Numbered from the stretch's first letter, positions 1-9,623 are shown. The stretch is DNA of 64,000 bases from Pseudomonas fluorescens (GCF_002022275.1 NZ_MSDF01000007.1:20379-84378); one strand, 5' to 3'. A program made the numbers and translations. Notes: generated by a model from the sequence alone, not told the origin.

Positions 1-1851
1 GGCCTGGGCCGCCTTGGAGCCGACCTGGGAGACCAATCGGCTATTGGCGGACACCAGGCTTACGCCCGCGTTGCCGTCTACCGCGCCCACCGTCGCCTTG
101 GTCTGCAAATCCAGCAACGATTGAGCATTGCGGCCATCGGACGTCGCGCCGCTGTTGAACGAAAACGTGGTGCTGTCGCCCTCGGCGGGCGCGCCGGCCA
201 CGGTGGTATCGAAGCTTACAGTCTTGCCGGGCACCAACGTGCCGCTGGCATCGCGCATCGGCACGTTGACGGTGATCTTGTTGCCTTGGCCCGGGATGAT
301 GCTGCCGGTGCCGATCGGGTTGCCTTGGGCATCGCTCAGCGTATAGGGCTGGGTGCCGTCTGCCGCCGCCTTGCCGAACACCATTTTCACCGGCAACGAG
401 TTTTCGATCCCGGTGCGCATTTGCGCGGTGGTGGCACCGCCGTTGATATCCAGCGGCACGGTCAAGGTTGGCGGGGTGAACGTGCCGGTACCGGTGTTGG
501 TCTTGCTGGCGTTACCGGCCAATGGCCCGGCAAATGCGATCTTGTTCGGGTCCTTGAGGTCGACCGAAATCCCGGTGGCGCCGTTGGCGGTCGGGCTGAT
601 CTTGAAGCTGTCACCGGCAGCGACCGGGCCGGCGCCATTGAGCGCGAGGGTAAACCCGTCGATCACCGGCGGCGGCGTGGTCGTGGTGTCGAACGAGCCC
701 ATGGCCTTGCCATCGGAACGCACCACGTTGTACTGGTTACCGCTGGTAAAAGTGACCTTGTAATCAAACGTAGACAGCTTGCTGCTGTCGGCAATCGTCA
801 CATTCAGGTTGCCCGAACCTGCACTGTTACCCGCAGCCGCCTGGCTGCGCTGGGAAATCGCGGCGGGGCTGTTGATATTGCCAAACAGCGAGGAACCGAA
901 GTCGCCGTTCAAATCCAGGCCCTGGCCCAGCTGGCTGTTGACGCTGTCGGCGGTGGCAATGGCGATACGCCCCAGGTCATTGATGGCCGGCATCAGTGCA
1001 TCATCGCGATAGCGCAACAGGCCGCCGATGCTGCCACCGGTGACCACCGAGCCGATGTCCATCGAGGTGTCGCCCATCTTGAGCTGGATGGTGTACTGGC
1101 TGTTGTCGGTTTTGCTCGGCACGGCGGAAATCGTATTGGAGATACCGCCTTCTACCAGCGACTGCCCCGTGCCGGTGGTAATGCTCAACTGGCCGTTCTT
1201 TTCGGTGGCGGTCACGCCAATCAGCTCATTGAGCGAACGCACCGCTTCATTGCGCGCATCCAGCAGGTTGTTTGGCGCGGCGCTCGACGACCCCTGAGCC
1301 TGGGCGATCTGCTTGTTGAGCGATGCAATCGACGACGTGAGTGTGTTGACCTGATCACTCATGGTGCTCAGTTGGCCGTTGATCGACTCTTTCTGTTGGT
1401 TCAACTGCGTAGCAATCGAATTGAAGCGGTTGCTCAACGTCTGGGCGCTGGTCAGCAGCAGTTGCCGGGCAGACACATCGCTGGGCGTGGCGGCGGCGGT
1501 CTGCAGCGAAGAGAAAAACGCGCTGAGGGCGGCGGACATGCCGGTGGACTTGTCCGACAGCGTCTTGTCGATCGCAGAGGCTTGGCCCGCGTAGGCCGTG
1601 GCATCACTGTTGAGCGAGGTGCTGCTCTGGTAGGCCGCGCCGAGGAAATCGTTATAGATGCGACGCACGTCCGCCAGGGTAGTGCCGCTGCCGATGAACA
1701 CGCCGCCATACTGGTTGTTGGCGCTGGCGTTCTGGGTGGTCTGCTGACGCGAGTATCCCGGGGTGTTGACGTTGGCAATGTTGTTACTCAGGACAGACAG
1801 CGATCCTTGAGCGGCGTTGAGCCCCGACATCCCGATATTGAGCAAACTCAT
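1..1851 (-). CDS. flgK: Flagellar hook-associated protein 1 FlgK (3' end outside window)
   Basis: FlgK is the first hook-filament junction protein. It is exported by the flagellar type III apparatus and joins hook to filament. The start at 1851 gives MSLLNIGMSGLNAAQ, followed by the flagellar rod/hook N-terminal signature NNIANVNTPGYSRQ near residues 24-37 and a long coiled region rich in Q, S and A. About 617 codons are present and the frame is open to the left edge, so the conserved C-terminal helix lies outside. It is the last visible gene of the flgFGHIJK run, 10 bp after flgJ. Its position after flgJ agrees with FlgK rather than another hook protein. Confidence 0.95.
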   Translation of the reverse strand, partial: MSLLNIGMSGLNAAQGSLSVLSNNIANVNTPGYSRQQTTQNASANNQYGGVFIGSGTTLADVRRIYNDFLGAAYQSSTSLNSDATAYAGQASAIDKTLSDKSTGMSAALSAFFSSLQTAAATPSDVSARQLLLTSAQTLSNRFNSIATQLNQQKESINGQLSTMSDQVNTLTSSIASLNKQIAQAQGSSSAAPNNLLDARNEAVRSLNELIGVTATEKNGQLSITTGTGQSLVEGGISNTISAVPSKTDNSQYTIQLKMGDTSMDIGSVVTGGSIGGLLRYRDDALMPAINDLGRIAIATADSVNSQLGQGLDLNGDFGSSLFGNINSPAAISQRSQAAAGNSAGSGNLNVTIADSSKLSTFDYKVTFTSGNQYNVVRSDGKAMGSFDTTTTPPPVIDGFTLALNGAGPVAAGDSFKISPTANGATGISVDLKDPNKIAFAGPLAGNASKTNTGTGTFTPPTLTVPLDINGGATTAQMRTGIENSLPVKMVFGKAAADGTQPYTLSDAQGNPIGTGSIIPGQGNKITVNVPMRDASGTLVPGKTVSFDTTVAGAPAEGDSTTFSFNSGATSDGRNAQSLLDLQTKATVGAVDGNAGVSLVSANSRLVSQVGSKAAQA

Positions 1852-1861
1852 GATTCAGACC

Positions 1862-3118
1862 TTATAAATGAGTGGAAGCGCCCGCGGCAGCGTAATTCTG
1901 GTAACTGTTCATCGTTTTGGCGATCTGCGAAATCTTGCTGGCGTAGTCCGGGTCGGTTGCATATCCGGCTTTTTGCAACTCGCGTACAAACTGTTCCGGG
2001 TTGTCGGCTGACTTCACAACTTCTTTATAGCGATCATTGCTTTGCAGCAATGTCACGAGGTCGTGGAAGCTGTCCTGGTAAGAGTTATAGGAACGGAACT
2101 GCGCCGTCTCCTTGACCATCGCCCCATCACGAAACTCGCTGGTGATCGCGCGGGCCTGACCGCCCTGCCAACTCTGACCGGCCTTGATGCCGAACAGGTT
2201 GTGGCTGCTGCTCCCGTCTTCGGCGCGCATCACCGATTTGCCCCAACCGGTTTCCAGGGCGGCCTGGGCCACCAGGTACTTCGGATCGACGCCGATTCGT
2301 GCGGCAGCCGCCTTGGCCATTGGCAACATGGTGGCGACAAATTCATCCTGCGAGCTGAAGGCTTTCTTCGCCGGCGCCAGCGGTGGCTGGGCCACGGCGC
2401 GCCCGTACACCTGCATCTGCCCACTCGGCGCCACTGCAAAACCGCGCGCAGCGCTGTTGATCACGTTGTCGGCGGCGGCGCTGTTACGCAGTGGCGCAGC
2501 CTTGGGTGCGGTGGTCAGATCAGTGTTGGGCACGATGCCCGCGAGCAGGCGATCGGTGAGTTTGCTCGGCAACGAAATACGCCGCTGGTTCATCAGCGCC
2601 ACGTCGTTGGCGTGGGAGTTTGTGCCTTCGGGGACCGCCACGCGGTAGGCCCATAGAGGGCGCTGACCGTTGGAGCGACCCAGTGGGCCGTTAGCCTGGG
2701 TGCCCGCAGCGATCTCGGTGGGCACATCGACTTTCTTCGCGGGCGCCGCCGCCGGGCCTTGCAAGGTGGCCGCCTGGGCGTCCACCGGTTTGTTCTTTTG
2801 CATCTGGCGCATCAGCACGTCGGCCAAGCCAATACCGCCGCCTTCACGCGACATCGAGACCGCCAGTTGCTGGTCGTACATTTCCTGGTACTGCTTGGCG
2901 GCCGGCGTGTTCAGCGGGTTGTCCTTGCCCAGCGCTTCGGTGGCCGAACGCATCGACTTGAGCATCTCGCTCAAGAACAGCGATTCGAACTCCTGCGCCA
3001 CTTTGCGCATGTTGCCTTCGCTGTTCTTGTCGCCGACCTTGAGCTGGTTCAGCCGGTTCAGGTCGGAGTAAGACCCCGAGTCTGCCGTGCTGGTGAGCCC
3101 GCTCTTGCGCATGTCCAT
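1862..3118 (-). CDS. flgJ: Flagellar rod-capping protein / peptidoglycan hydrolase FlgJ
   Basis: FlgJ caps the growing rod in the periplasm and opens the peptidoglycan. The N-terminal rod-binding domain (about residues 30-105, with FESLFLSEMLKSMR) is joined by a Pro/Ala-rich linker to a C-terminal glucosaminidase domain (about 255-405). Its ALETGWGKS motif supplies the probable catalytic Glu near residue 289. Start at 3118 (MDMRKSG, 418 aa) is preferred because AAGG lies 8 bases upstream. ATG at 3124 is also possible but leaves only 2 bases of spacing. The gene follows flgI by about 10 bp. This is the two-domain gamma-proteobacterial form. Confidence 0.94.
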   Translation of the reverse strand: MDMRKSGLTSTADSGSYSDLNRLNQLKVGDKNSEGNMRKVAQEFESLFLSEMLKSMRSATEALGKDNPLNTPAAKQYQEMYDQQLAVSMSREGGGIGLADVLMRQMQKNKPVDAQAATLQGPAAAPAKKVDVPTEIAAGTQANGPLGRSNGQRPLWAYRVAVPEGTNSHANDVALMNQRRISLPSKLTDRLLAGIVPNTDLTTAPKAAPLRNSAAADNVINSAARGFAVAPSGQMQVYGRAVAQPPLAPAKKAFSSQDEFVATMLPMAKAAAARIGVDPKYLVAQAALETGWGKSVMRAEDGSSSHNLFGIKAGQSWQGGQARAITSEFRDGAMVKETAQFRSYNSYQDSFHDLVTLLQSNDRYKEVVKSADNPEQFVRELQKAGYATDPDYASKISQIAKTMNSYQNYAAAGASTHL

Positions 3119-3128
3119 AGCCATGGCC

Positions 3129-4244
3129 TTAGATCACGATCAGGTCGGCTTGCAAGGCGCCGGCCTGTTTCAAGGCTTCAAGGATCGCCATCAAGTCGCC
3201 GGGCGCTGCGCCCACCTGGTTCACCGCACGGACAATCTCATCCAGAGTGGTACCGGGGCCGAACTTGAACATCGGCTTGGCTTCTTGCTGGGCATTCACC
3301 CGCGAACGCGGCACTACGGCGGTCTGGCCATTCGAAAGCGGGCCAGGCTGGCTGACGATCGGGTCTTCGGTGATGGTCACGGTCAGGCTGCCGTGGGTCA
3401 CAGCAGCTGGCGATACCTTGACGTTCTGGCCGATCACAATGGTGCCGGTGCGCGAGTTGATGATGACTTTCGCCACCGCCTGGCCCGGGTCTACCTCAAG
3501 GTTTTCGAGGATCGACAGGTAGTCGACACGCTGGCTTGGGTCGAGCGGCGCAGTGACGCGAATCGAGCCACCGTCAATGGCCTGAGCCACGCCTGGGCCG
3601 AGCATGTCGTTGATCTTGTCGACCACACGCTTGGCGGTGGTGAAGTCCGACCGGTTGAGGTTCAAGGTCAGGCTGTTGCCCTGGTTGAAACCACTCGGCA
3701 CGGTGCGCTCCACCGAGGCACCGCCTGGAATCCGCCCGGCGGACGGCACGTTTACAGTGATCTTCGAACCGTCGCGACCCTCGGCATCAAAACCGCCCAC
3801 CACCAGGTTGCCCTGTGCGATGGCGTAGACGTTACCGTCGATACCCTTGAGCGGCGTCATCAACAAGGTGCCGCCGCGCAGGCTTTTCGAGTTACCCATG
3901 GACGACACGGTGATATCCACCACCTGCCCAGGCTTGGCGAAGGGCGGCAGGTCGGCGCTGATCGATACAGCGGCAACGTTTTTCAACTGCACGTTACCCG
4001 ACCCTGGCGGTACCTTGATGCCGAACTGCGAGAGCATGTTGTTGAAGGTCTGCAGGGTAAACGGGGTCTGTGTGGTCTGGTCACCCGTACCATTGAGCCC
4101 CACCACCAGGCCGTAGCCGATCAACTGGTTGGAGCGCACGCCGGAAATGCTGGCGATGTCTTTCAGGCGTTCGGCCTGGGCGACAGCGCTCAGGCTCAGC
4201 AGGAGTGCCGCCGCCATCAGTTGTTTGAGTTTCAAAGTGGCCAC
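3129..4244 (-). CDS. flgI: Flagellar P-ring protein FlgI
   Basis: FlgI forms the periplasmic P-ring around the distal rod. The 371-aa product opens with a Sec signal peptide ([16 protein letters not shown], cleavage before ERLKDIAS) and continues with the hallmark stretches [19 protein letters not shown] and [17 protein letters not shown]. The C-terminus ALQADLIVI is typical of the family. The start codon is GTG, directly abutting the TAG stop of flgH, so translation is probably coupled. An internal ATG ten codons in would shorten the signal peptide and is less likely. Confidence 0.96.
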   Translation of the reverse strand: MATLKLKQLMAAALLLSLSAVAQAERLKDIASISGVRSNQLIGYGLVVGLNGTGDQTTQTPFTLQTFNNMLSQFGIKVPPGSGNVQLKNVAAVSISADLPPFAKPGQVVDITVSSMGNSKSLRGGTLLMTPLKGIDGNVYAIAQGNLVVGGFDAEGRDGSKITVNVPSAGRIPGGASVERTVPSGFNQGNSLTLNLNRSDFTTAKRVVDKINDMLGPGVAQAIDGGSIRVTAPLDPSQRVDYLSILENLEVDPGQAVAKVIINSRTGTIVIGQNVKVSPAAVTHGSLTVTITEDPIVSQPGPLSNGQTAVVPRSRVNAQQEAKPMFKFGPGTTLDEIVRAVNQVGAAPGDLMAILEALKQAGALQADLIVI

Positions 4245-4940
4245 CTAGAAAGGGAACAGCGGGCTAAGGAAGAACCGGTCAAACCAGCCCGGCTGACTTG
4301 CATCAGCAAACGAACCCGTACCCGAGTAGGTAATGCGCGCATCGGCAATCCGCGTGGACGGCACGGTGTTGTCGGTGGAGATGTCATCGGCGCGGACCAT
4401 GCCCGCGATCCGCACCAGCTCGTCGCCGGTGTTGAGGGTCATCCACTTTTCACCGCGTACGGCAATGATGCCGTTGGGCAGTACATCCGCCACAGTCACC
4501 GTGATCGAACCAGTCAGGCTGTTGCCCTGCCCTGCCGCGCTCTTGCCGTTGGTGGCTCGGTCACCGGCGTAGCCGGCATTCAGGCTCAAGTCGGCGCCGC
4601 CTACCGGGTTATTGGTGGTCAGGCCGCCACCGAACAGCGACGTCAGGCCAATGCTGGTCTTGCTGGTCTTGTCGATCTGCGAGTTGGCGTTTTTGCTGGC
4701 CTGGGTCTTCTCGTTCAGGGTAATGGTGATGATGTCACCGACCCGGAACGCCTTGCGGTCGCTGTACAGGTTCTGTTCAAAACCGGCCTGGTAGATCGAG
4801 CCATTGTTGGCGGCCGCCGGCAACGGCGTGCGTGGCAACACCGGCGCGTAGTACGGGTCATTGGGTTTCGGCGTCGGGGCGACACAGCCCGCGAGCACGG
4901 CAATCCCACTCAATGCCAGAACAGAAACATAGCGATTCAT
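4245..4940 (-). CDS. flgH: Flagellar L-ring lipoprotein FlgH
   Basis: FlgH makes the outer-membrane L-ring. The start at 4940 ([19 protein letters not shown], 231 aa) was chosen because GAGG sits about 8 bases upstream and it gives a compact lipoprotein signal with lipobox LAGC. The longer frame adds 15 residues that would bury the signal. The mature part has the family stretches [23 protein letters not shown] and [14 protein letters not shown]. It abuts flgI and lies just after flgG. Confidence 0.96.
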   Translation of the reverse strand: MNRYVSVLALSGIAVLAGCVAPTPKPNDPYYAPVLPRTPLPAAANNGSIYQAGFEQNLYSDRKAFRVGDIITITLNEKTQASKNANSQIDKTSKTSIGLTSLFGGGLTTNNPVGGADLSLNAGYAGDRATNGKSAAGQGNSLTGSITVTVADVLPNGIIAVRGEKWMTLNTGDELVRIAGMVRADDISTDNTVPSTRIADARITYSGTGSFADASQPGWFDRFFLSPLFPF

Positions 4941-4993
4941 GACCCTTACCTCACGGTGTTGCAGGCGCCAGAAAGGGCGCCCCATAGACTTGA

Positions 4994-5779
4994 TTACAGA
5001 TTCTGCGTTACGAACGAAAGCATCTGGTCGGCGGTGGAAATCACCTTGGAGTTCATCTCGTAGGCGCGCTGGGTGGTGATCATGTTGACCATCTCCTCAA
5101 CGGTGCTGACGTTGGAGGTTTCCAGGGTGCTTTGCAGCGTGGTGCCAAAACCGTTCAAGCCAGGCGTGCCGATTTGCGGTGCGCCGCTGGAAGCGGTTTC
5201 CAGGAACAGGTTGTTACCGATGGCTTGCAAGCCGGCCGGGTTGATGAAGTCGGCGGTTTGCAGGTTGCCGATCACTTGCGAAGCCGGGTTGCCGGCGACG
5301 GTGATGGACACGGTGCCGTCGTTGCCGACGGTGAAGGTCTGGGCGTTGTTCGGAACGACAATGGCCGGCTCCAGCGCGAAACCGTTGGCCGTCACGACCT
5401 GGCCGTTGGCGTCGAGGTGGAAGGTACCGTCACGGGTGTAGGTGGTGGTGCCGTCCGGCTGCAGGATCTGGAAGAAGCCCTTGCCGTTGACCGCCAGGTC
5501 CAGCGGCTGACCGGTTTGCTGCAGGTTGCCGGCGGTGAAGTTTTTCTGGGTGCCGACGATCTGCACACCGGTACCCAGTTGCAGACCCGACGGCAGTTCG
5601 CTGTCCTGAGTCGACTGGGCGCCTGGCTGGCGTTTGATCTGATAGAGCAAGTCCTGGAACTCGGCGCGGTCACGTTTGAAACCCGTGGTCGATACGTTCG
5701 CCAGGTTGTTGGAAATGGTGGTCAGGTTGGTGTCCTGGGCGGACAAACCTGTTTTGGCAACCCATAGAGCCGGAAGCAT
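4994..5779 (-). CDS. flgG: Flagellar distal rod protein FlgG
   Basis: FlgG builds the distal rod that passes through the L and P rings. It is 261 aa, the usual length. The N-terminal rod signature [18 protein letters not shown] occurs at about residues 24-41, and the C-terminal [21 protein letters not shown] ends in SFVTQNL. A strong AGGAG Shine-Dalgarno is 6 bases before ATG 5779. A 71-bp gap separates it from flgF; all other flg genes in the run are closer together. Confidence 0.97.
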   Translation of the reverse strand: MLPALWVAKTGLSAQDTNLTTISNNLANVSTTGFKRDRAEFQDLLYQIKRQPGAQSTQDSELPSGLQLGTGVQIVGTQKNFTAGNLQQTGQPLDLAVNGKGFFQILQPDGTTTYTRDGTFHLDANGQVVTANGFALEPAIVVPNNAQTFTVGNDGTVSITVAGNPASQVIGNLQTADFINPAGLQAIGNNLFLETASSGAPQIGTPGLNGFGTTLQSTLETSNVSTVEEMVNMITTQRAYEMNSKVISTADQMLSFVTQNL

Positions 5780-5850
5780 GCCTTTCTCCTTTCTGCGCCT
5801 GTTTGTTGGCGCCGCGCTGCAAAATTAGTGTTCGTTCAGTGATGCCGCTA

Positions 5851-6591
5851 TCAGCTCATCGACAGAACGCGGGTCATGGCCTGGTCGTCTTCTTTAGCGC
5901 TGTTCATCATCTTGATGTGCAGCTCGAACTGTTTGGAAAGCGCCAGTACCGCCGTCATTTCTTCAACCGCGTTGACGTTGCTCGCCTGCAGGAAACCCGA
6001 GGTCAGCGTGACCTTCGCGTCCGCCTGGGCTGGCTGGCCATCCTTGGTGTGGATGGTGCCGTCCAGGCCCTTGGTCATGTTCTTGAGGTCGGGGTGGACC
6101 ATCTTGATGCGGTCCACTTCAGCCATTACCCGCGGGCCTTCGCCCATGGCGCGGATACTGATGGTGCCGTCGGCGCCCACTTCGACTTTCTGCTCTGGCG
6201 GCACGGCAATCGGGCCACCGTTGCCCATCACCGGCATGCCGTTGCCGGTACGCAACACACCGAGTGCATCGATGTTCATGCTGGCGCTGCGCACGTAGGC
6301 TTCGCTGCCATCGGGGGTTTGCACGGCGATCCAGCCGTCGCCGCTGACCGCTACGTCGAGGTCACGACCGGTTTCGATCATGGCGCCCGGCGAGAAGTCG
6401 GTGGCTGGCCGCTCGGTCAAGGCAAATGCCCGCGCCGGAAAGCTGTCGCCGAACACCGGCATCGACCGCGCCTGCTCCAGGTCGCGTTGAAAACCGTTGG
6501 TGGAGATGTTCGCCAGATTGTTGGCATGGGCCTTCTGCGCCAGTGCATTCTGGCTGGCGCCGGTCATTGCCACATAAAGGTACTTGTCCAC
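5851..6591 (-). CDS. flgF: Flagellar proximal rod protein FlgF
   Basis: FlgF is a proximal rod subunit. The 246-aa product starts MDKYLYVAMTGASQNALAQ, carries NNLANISTNGFQRDLEQ, and ends with VEEMTAVLALSKQFELHIKMM, the conserved C-terminal coiled segment. The start codon is GTG at 6591. It is the first gene of the visible operon and has a sigma54-type promoter about 60-70 bp upstream. Confidence 0.95.
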   Translation of the reverse strand: MDKYLYVAMTGASQNALAQKAHANNLANISTNGFQRDLEQARSMPVFGDSFPARAFALTERPATDFSPGAMIETGRDLDVAVSGDGWIAVQTPDGSEAYVRSASMNIDALGVLRTGNGMPVMGNGGPIAVPPEQKVEVGADGTISIRAMGEGPRVMAEVDRIKMVHPDLKNMTKGLDGTIHTKDGQPAQADAKVTLTSGFLQASNVNAVEEMTAVLALSKQFELHIKMMNSAKEDDQAMTRVLSMS

Positions 6592-6647
6592 GCTTTATCC
6601 TCTTTCTGACGGACGCTTGCCGCCCACCGCTGTACTGATGAGGCATA

Positions 6648-6663
6648 AGCAATTTGCGGTCCA
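6648..6663 (-). promoter_or_regulatory. Sigma54 (-24/-12) promoter of flgFGHIJK
   Basis: Read on the minus strand this is TGGACC-N5-TTGCT. GG (6662-6661) and GC (6650-6649) are separated by exactly ten bases, as RpoN promoters require. The predicted transcript start is near 6638, leaving about 47 bases to the flgF GTG. Class II flagellar operons of Pseudomonas are known to depend on FleQ and RpoN, which fits. Confidence 0.75.
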
Positions 6664-6788
6664 ACTTTCTAAAAGCGGGTGAAGTGCAGGCGGGGCGGGG
6701 GTTTGCGGGCGGCTTGAGGATTTACAGGCGAGGCGAGAGTCGAAAAAACGGCGGACTACTGCCGCTAACGGCAACGACGCAGATCAAA

Positions 6789-6906
6789 TGTGGGAGCTGG
6801 CTTGCCTGCGATGGCATCAACCGGGTCCGTCTGATATACCGAGGTGTCTGCATCGCAGCGGTGCGACGATTCGACAAGCCAGCTCCCACACAAGCCAGCT
6901 CCCACA
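6789..6906. repeat. REP-type palindrome cluster (GTGGGAGC family)
   Basis: A GTGGGAGCTGGCTTGCCTGCGAT unit opens the cluster. Two AAGCCAGCTCCCACA units in inverted orientation close it, with about 70 bp of less conserved sequence between. The same core recurs at least nine more times in the window. Confidence 0.85.
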
Positions 6907-6909
6907 GTT

Positions 6910-8475
6910 TTACCCGCGCTCAGCTTTGAGAATTTCGTAATCGCGCAACTTATTGGCGATGGTGGTATGGGAAACCCCCAAGCGCTTGCCCAACTGCCGG
7001 CTGCTGGAATGCTCGGCATACAAGGCTTCCAGCACCGCCTTCTCAAACCGGCCGACGATCTCTTCCAGCCCGCCTTCCAGGGAGAAATCGCCAAGCGGCT
7101 GACGCACGCCATAATCCGGCAGGCGAATATGCTCGGCCTTGACCGTGCCGCCCTCGCACAGCGATACCGCCTGAAACAGCACGTTTTCCAACTGCCGCAC
7201 ATTGCCCGGCCAATGGTAATGACTCAGCCGCTCCATCGCCGCCGGCGCCAGCTTGGGCAATGGGCAACCGATCTGCCGGCTGGCCTGATCCAGAAAGTGC
7301 TCAACCAGTGGCGCCAACCCATCCAGGCAGTCACGCAGAGGCGGAATGTGCAGCGACAACACATTCAAGCGGTGATAAAGGTCCTGACGGAATTCGCCGC
7401 GCGCGCACAGCTCAGACAAGTCCACCTGAGTCGCGCAGATCACCCGCACGTCCAGATACACCTCTTCATCACTGCCCACCCGGCGAAAGCAGCCGTCCTG
7501 CAAAAAGCGCAGAAGCTTGACCTGCAACCGCGCGCTCATTTCTCCCACGCCATCCAGAAACAACGTGCCGCCCGCCGTCAGTTCCAACAACCCTAACTTG
7601 CCTTCGGCCCGTGCGCCTTCAAACGCGCCGGGGCCGTAGCCGAACAGTTCGGTCTCGGCCATCGATTCCGGCAACCCCGCGCAGTTAAGCGCCATCAACG
7701 GCGATTGCCCACGGGGGCTGGCCAGGTGGCAGGCGCGGGCCAGCAGTTCCTTGCCGGTGCCGGTTTCGCCTTCTATTAATAGCGGCGCATCCAATGGCGC
7801 CATGCGCCGGGCTTCGCGCACCACGGCGGCCATGACTCTGGAGCTCTGGAAGATGCTGTCGAAGCCGCGCAGCTCTTGCTTGCGCACGTTGTAGATGCGC
7901 TCGCCGACGCGGTCGGCGCGGTGCAAGGTCAGCACCGCGCCGGCCATGGCTTCGCTGTCATCGTGTTCAGAAGATTGCAGTGGCGCGATGTCCGCCAGAA
8001 ACACGTCACCCTTGACCTTGACCCGCAGGCCGTTGATCCGTGATTTGCTCGCGCGCACCAACTCCGGCAAGTCGAAATCCTCGGCATAGCGCGACAGCGG
8101 AATGCCCGGCACTTCGTCCACGCGAACCCCGAGCAATTGCGCCGCCGCGCGGTTGGCGGCAACGATGGAGCCGCCCATGTCGATGGACAGCACCGGAAAT
8201 TCGAGGGCGCCGAGCAGCGCATTCAGCTCCATATGCCTACGTTCGCTGGGCATCAGCCCTACCCGCTTGACGCCAAATACCCCGGCAATCGCTTCGAATT
8301 GCGGGCGCAGCGCCTGGAACTGCATGTTCACCAGGTTCGGGCAAAACAGGTAGATGGCGTTGCCATGTTCACCGCCGACCTCGCCCTTGGCGACGTTGAC
8401 GCCGTACTCCACCAGCAGGTTGAGGATGTCCCGCAGGATGCCGATGCGGTTCTGGCAGTGCACTTTGATACGCAT
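6910..8475 (-). CDS. phhR: Aromatic amino acid regulator PhhR (TyrR family)
   Basis: PhhR is the TyrR-like activator of phenylalanine and tyrosine catabolism. At 521 aa it has an ACT domain (1-75), a PAS-like region (80-190), a sigma54-activator-type AAA+ domain (about 205-430; Walker A GETGTGK 236-242) and a C-terminal TyrR helix-turn-helix (SSRQLGKRLGVSHTTIANKL, about 490-510). Start 8475 is chosen because MRIKVHCQNRIG is the canonical ACT opening; the frame runs 77 codons further upstream into the phhA promoter region. Two sigma54-activation motifs are altered: GAFEGA at 283-288 instead of GAFTGA, and LDGVGE at 307-312 instead of LDEIGE. It is divergent from phhA, a likely target. Confidence 0.93.
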   Translation of the reverse strand: MRIKVHCQNRIGILRDILNLLVEYGVNVAKGEVGGEHGNAIYLFCPNLVNMQFQALRPQFEAIAGVFGVKRVGLMPSERRHMELNALLGALEFPVLSIDMGGSIVAANRAAAQLLGVRVDEVPGIPLSRYAEDFDLPELVRASKSRINGLRVKVKGDVFLADIAPLQSSEHDDSEAMAGAVLTLHRADRVGERIYNVRKQELRGFDSIFQSSRVMAAVVREARRMAPLDAPLLIEGETGTGKELLARACHLASPRGQSPLMALNCAGLPESMAETELFGYGPGAFEGARAEGKLGLLELTAGGTLFLDGVGEMSARLQVKLLRFLQDGCFRRVGSDEEVYLDVRVICATQVDLSELCARGEFRQDLYHRLNVLSLHIPPLRDCLDGLAPLVEHFLDQASRQIGCPLPKLAPAAMERLSHYHWPGNVRQLENVLFQAVSLCEGGTVKAEHIRLPDYGVRQPLGDFSLEGGLEEIVGRFEKAVLEALYAEHSSSRQLGKRLGVSHTTIANKLRDYEILKAERG

Positions 8476-8595
8476 GAAAGGGCCCGAAAGGTGGTAAGGC
8501 GCCGCGACTTTTTGCCGCTCGGCACAGATAGTCGTCAAGATTATGTGACAGCGCGTAACCTTTTCACAGCCCAAGACACCGACGAGTCGTGCAAT

Positions 8596-8613
8596 CGTAA
8601 CGAAAACTTTACG
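8596..8613 (+). promoter_or_regulatory. TyrR/PhhR box-like site upstream of phhA
   Basis: The core GTAAC-GAAAAC-TTTAC (8597-8612) matches the TyrR-box form GTAAA-N6-TTTAC with one mismatch. Further GTAAC half-sites lie at 8554 and 8621. The site is about 120 bp before phhA and a similar distance from phhR, so it could serve both promoters. Confidence 0.5.
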
Positions 8614-8732
8614 GAAAACGGTAACTTTTCCTACAGAACCTCTACACGAGCGGATGGAATCCGCCGCTTCACGCGTTATCAATAGGCACATCGCAGGACA
8701 TAACAAGAACGAATGCCTAGCAGGAGAGCCGT

Positions 8733-9524
8733 ATGAAGCAGACGCACTACGTGGCCCGCGAGCCCGATGCGAGTGGTTTTATCCACTACCCGCCGGAAGA
8801 ACACGCGGTGTGGAACACCCTGATCACACGCCAGTTGAAGGTGATCGAAGGCCGTGCCTGCCAGGAATACCTGGACGGCATCGACAAGCTTGGTCTGCCC
8901 CTGGACCGCATTCCGCAACTCGGCGAAATCAACAAAGTGCTGGCCGACACTACCGGCTGGCAAGTCGCCCGCGTACCGGCGCTGATCCCCTTCCAGACCT
9001 TCTTCGAATTGCTCGCCAGCAAACAGTTTCCCGTGGCGACCTTTATTCGTACCCGCGAAGAACTGGACTACCTGCAAGAGCCGGATATTTTCCACGAGAT
9101 CTTCGGCCACTGCCCGCTGCTGACCAACCCCTGGTTTGCCGAATTCACCCACACCTACGGCAGACTCGGCCTGGCGGCCACCAAGGAACAGCGCGTGTAC
9201 CTGGCGCGCCTGTACTGGATGACCATCGAGTTCGGCCTGGTGGACACGCCGCAAGGTCGGCGCATCTACGGTGGCGGCATTTTGTCTTCGCCCAAAGAGA
9301 CGGTGTACAGCCTGTCGTCCGAGCCCGAGCATCAAGCCTTCGACCCACTGGAGGCGATGCGCACGCCCTACCGCATCGACATCCTGCAACCGCTGTATTT
9401 CGTCCTGCCCGAGCTCAAGCGTCTGTTCGAAGTGGCGCAGGAAGACATCATGGGCATGGTTGAACGTGGAATGCAGCTCGGGTTGCACGCACCCAAGTTC
9501 CCACCCAAACCCAAAGCCGCGTGA
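8733..9524 (+). CDS. phhA: Phenylalanine 4-monooxygenase PhhA
   Basis: PhhA hydroxylates L-phenylalanine to L-tyrosine using iron, O2 and a pterin. The 263-aa length is normal for the single-domain bacterial enzyme, which lacks the N-terminal regulatory domain of animal forms. The iron ligands are visible as H121 and H126 in FHEIFGHCPLL and E166 in MTIEFGLV. AGGAG lies 7 bases before the ATG. It is followed by the carbinolamine dehydratase and aminotransferase genes, giving the classic phhABC order. Confidence 0.98.
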   Translation: MKQTHYVAREPDASGFIHYPPEEHAVWNTLITRQLKVIEGRACQEYLDGIDKLGLPLDRIPQLGEINKVLADTTGWQVARVPALIPFQTFFELLASKQFPVATFIRTREELDYLQEPDIFHEIFGHCPLLTNPWFAEFTHTYGRLGLAATKEQRVYLARLYWMTIEFGLVDTPQGRRIYGGGILSSPKETVYSLSSEPEHQAFDPLEAMRTPYRIDILQPLYFVLPELKRLFEVAQEDIMGMVERGMQLGLHAPKFPPKPKAA

Positions 9525-9623
9525 GCCTTTTCTTTTAAGGCCAGGTGAGTCTGTTCCCTGGCCCCGCGTTGCTTTAGGGTAACGCCCACTGACGACCGAA
9601 TTTCAAACTTCAGGACACCTTTC

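Larger units (their letters stand above)
6592..6909. other. Non-coding stretch between phhR and flgF
   Basis: It holds the flgF sigma54 promoter (6648-6663) and a REP-type repeat cluster (6789-6906) that follows the phhR stop. The 6664-6788 part has no gene I can support. Confidence 0.7.

Noticed and set aside
121..2115. A 664-codon open frame antisense to flgK and flgJ
   Set aside because: It mirrors GC-rich third-codon bias of the flagellar genes, has no family motifs and covers two genes with clear signatures on the other strand.
3087..5063. A 658-codon open frame antisense to flgI and flgH
   Set aside because: Composition artefact: rich in Arg, Gly and His with no domain pattern, opposite well-supported genes.
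8476..8706. A 77-residue N-terminal extension of PhhR
   Set aside because: The sequence is unlike any domain, and the canonical ACT start at 8475 fits the family length.
8640..8732. A sigma54 promoter before phhA
   Set aside because: Candidate GG positions were checked and none has GC ten bases later.
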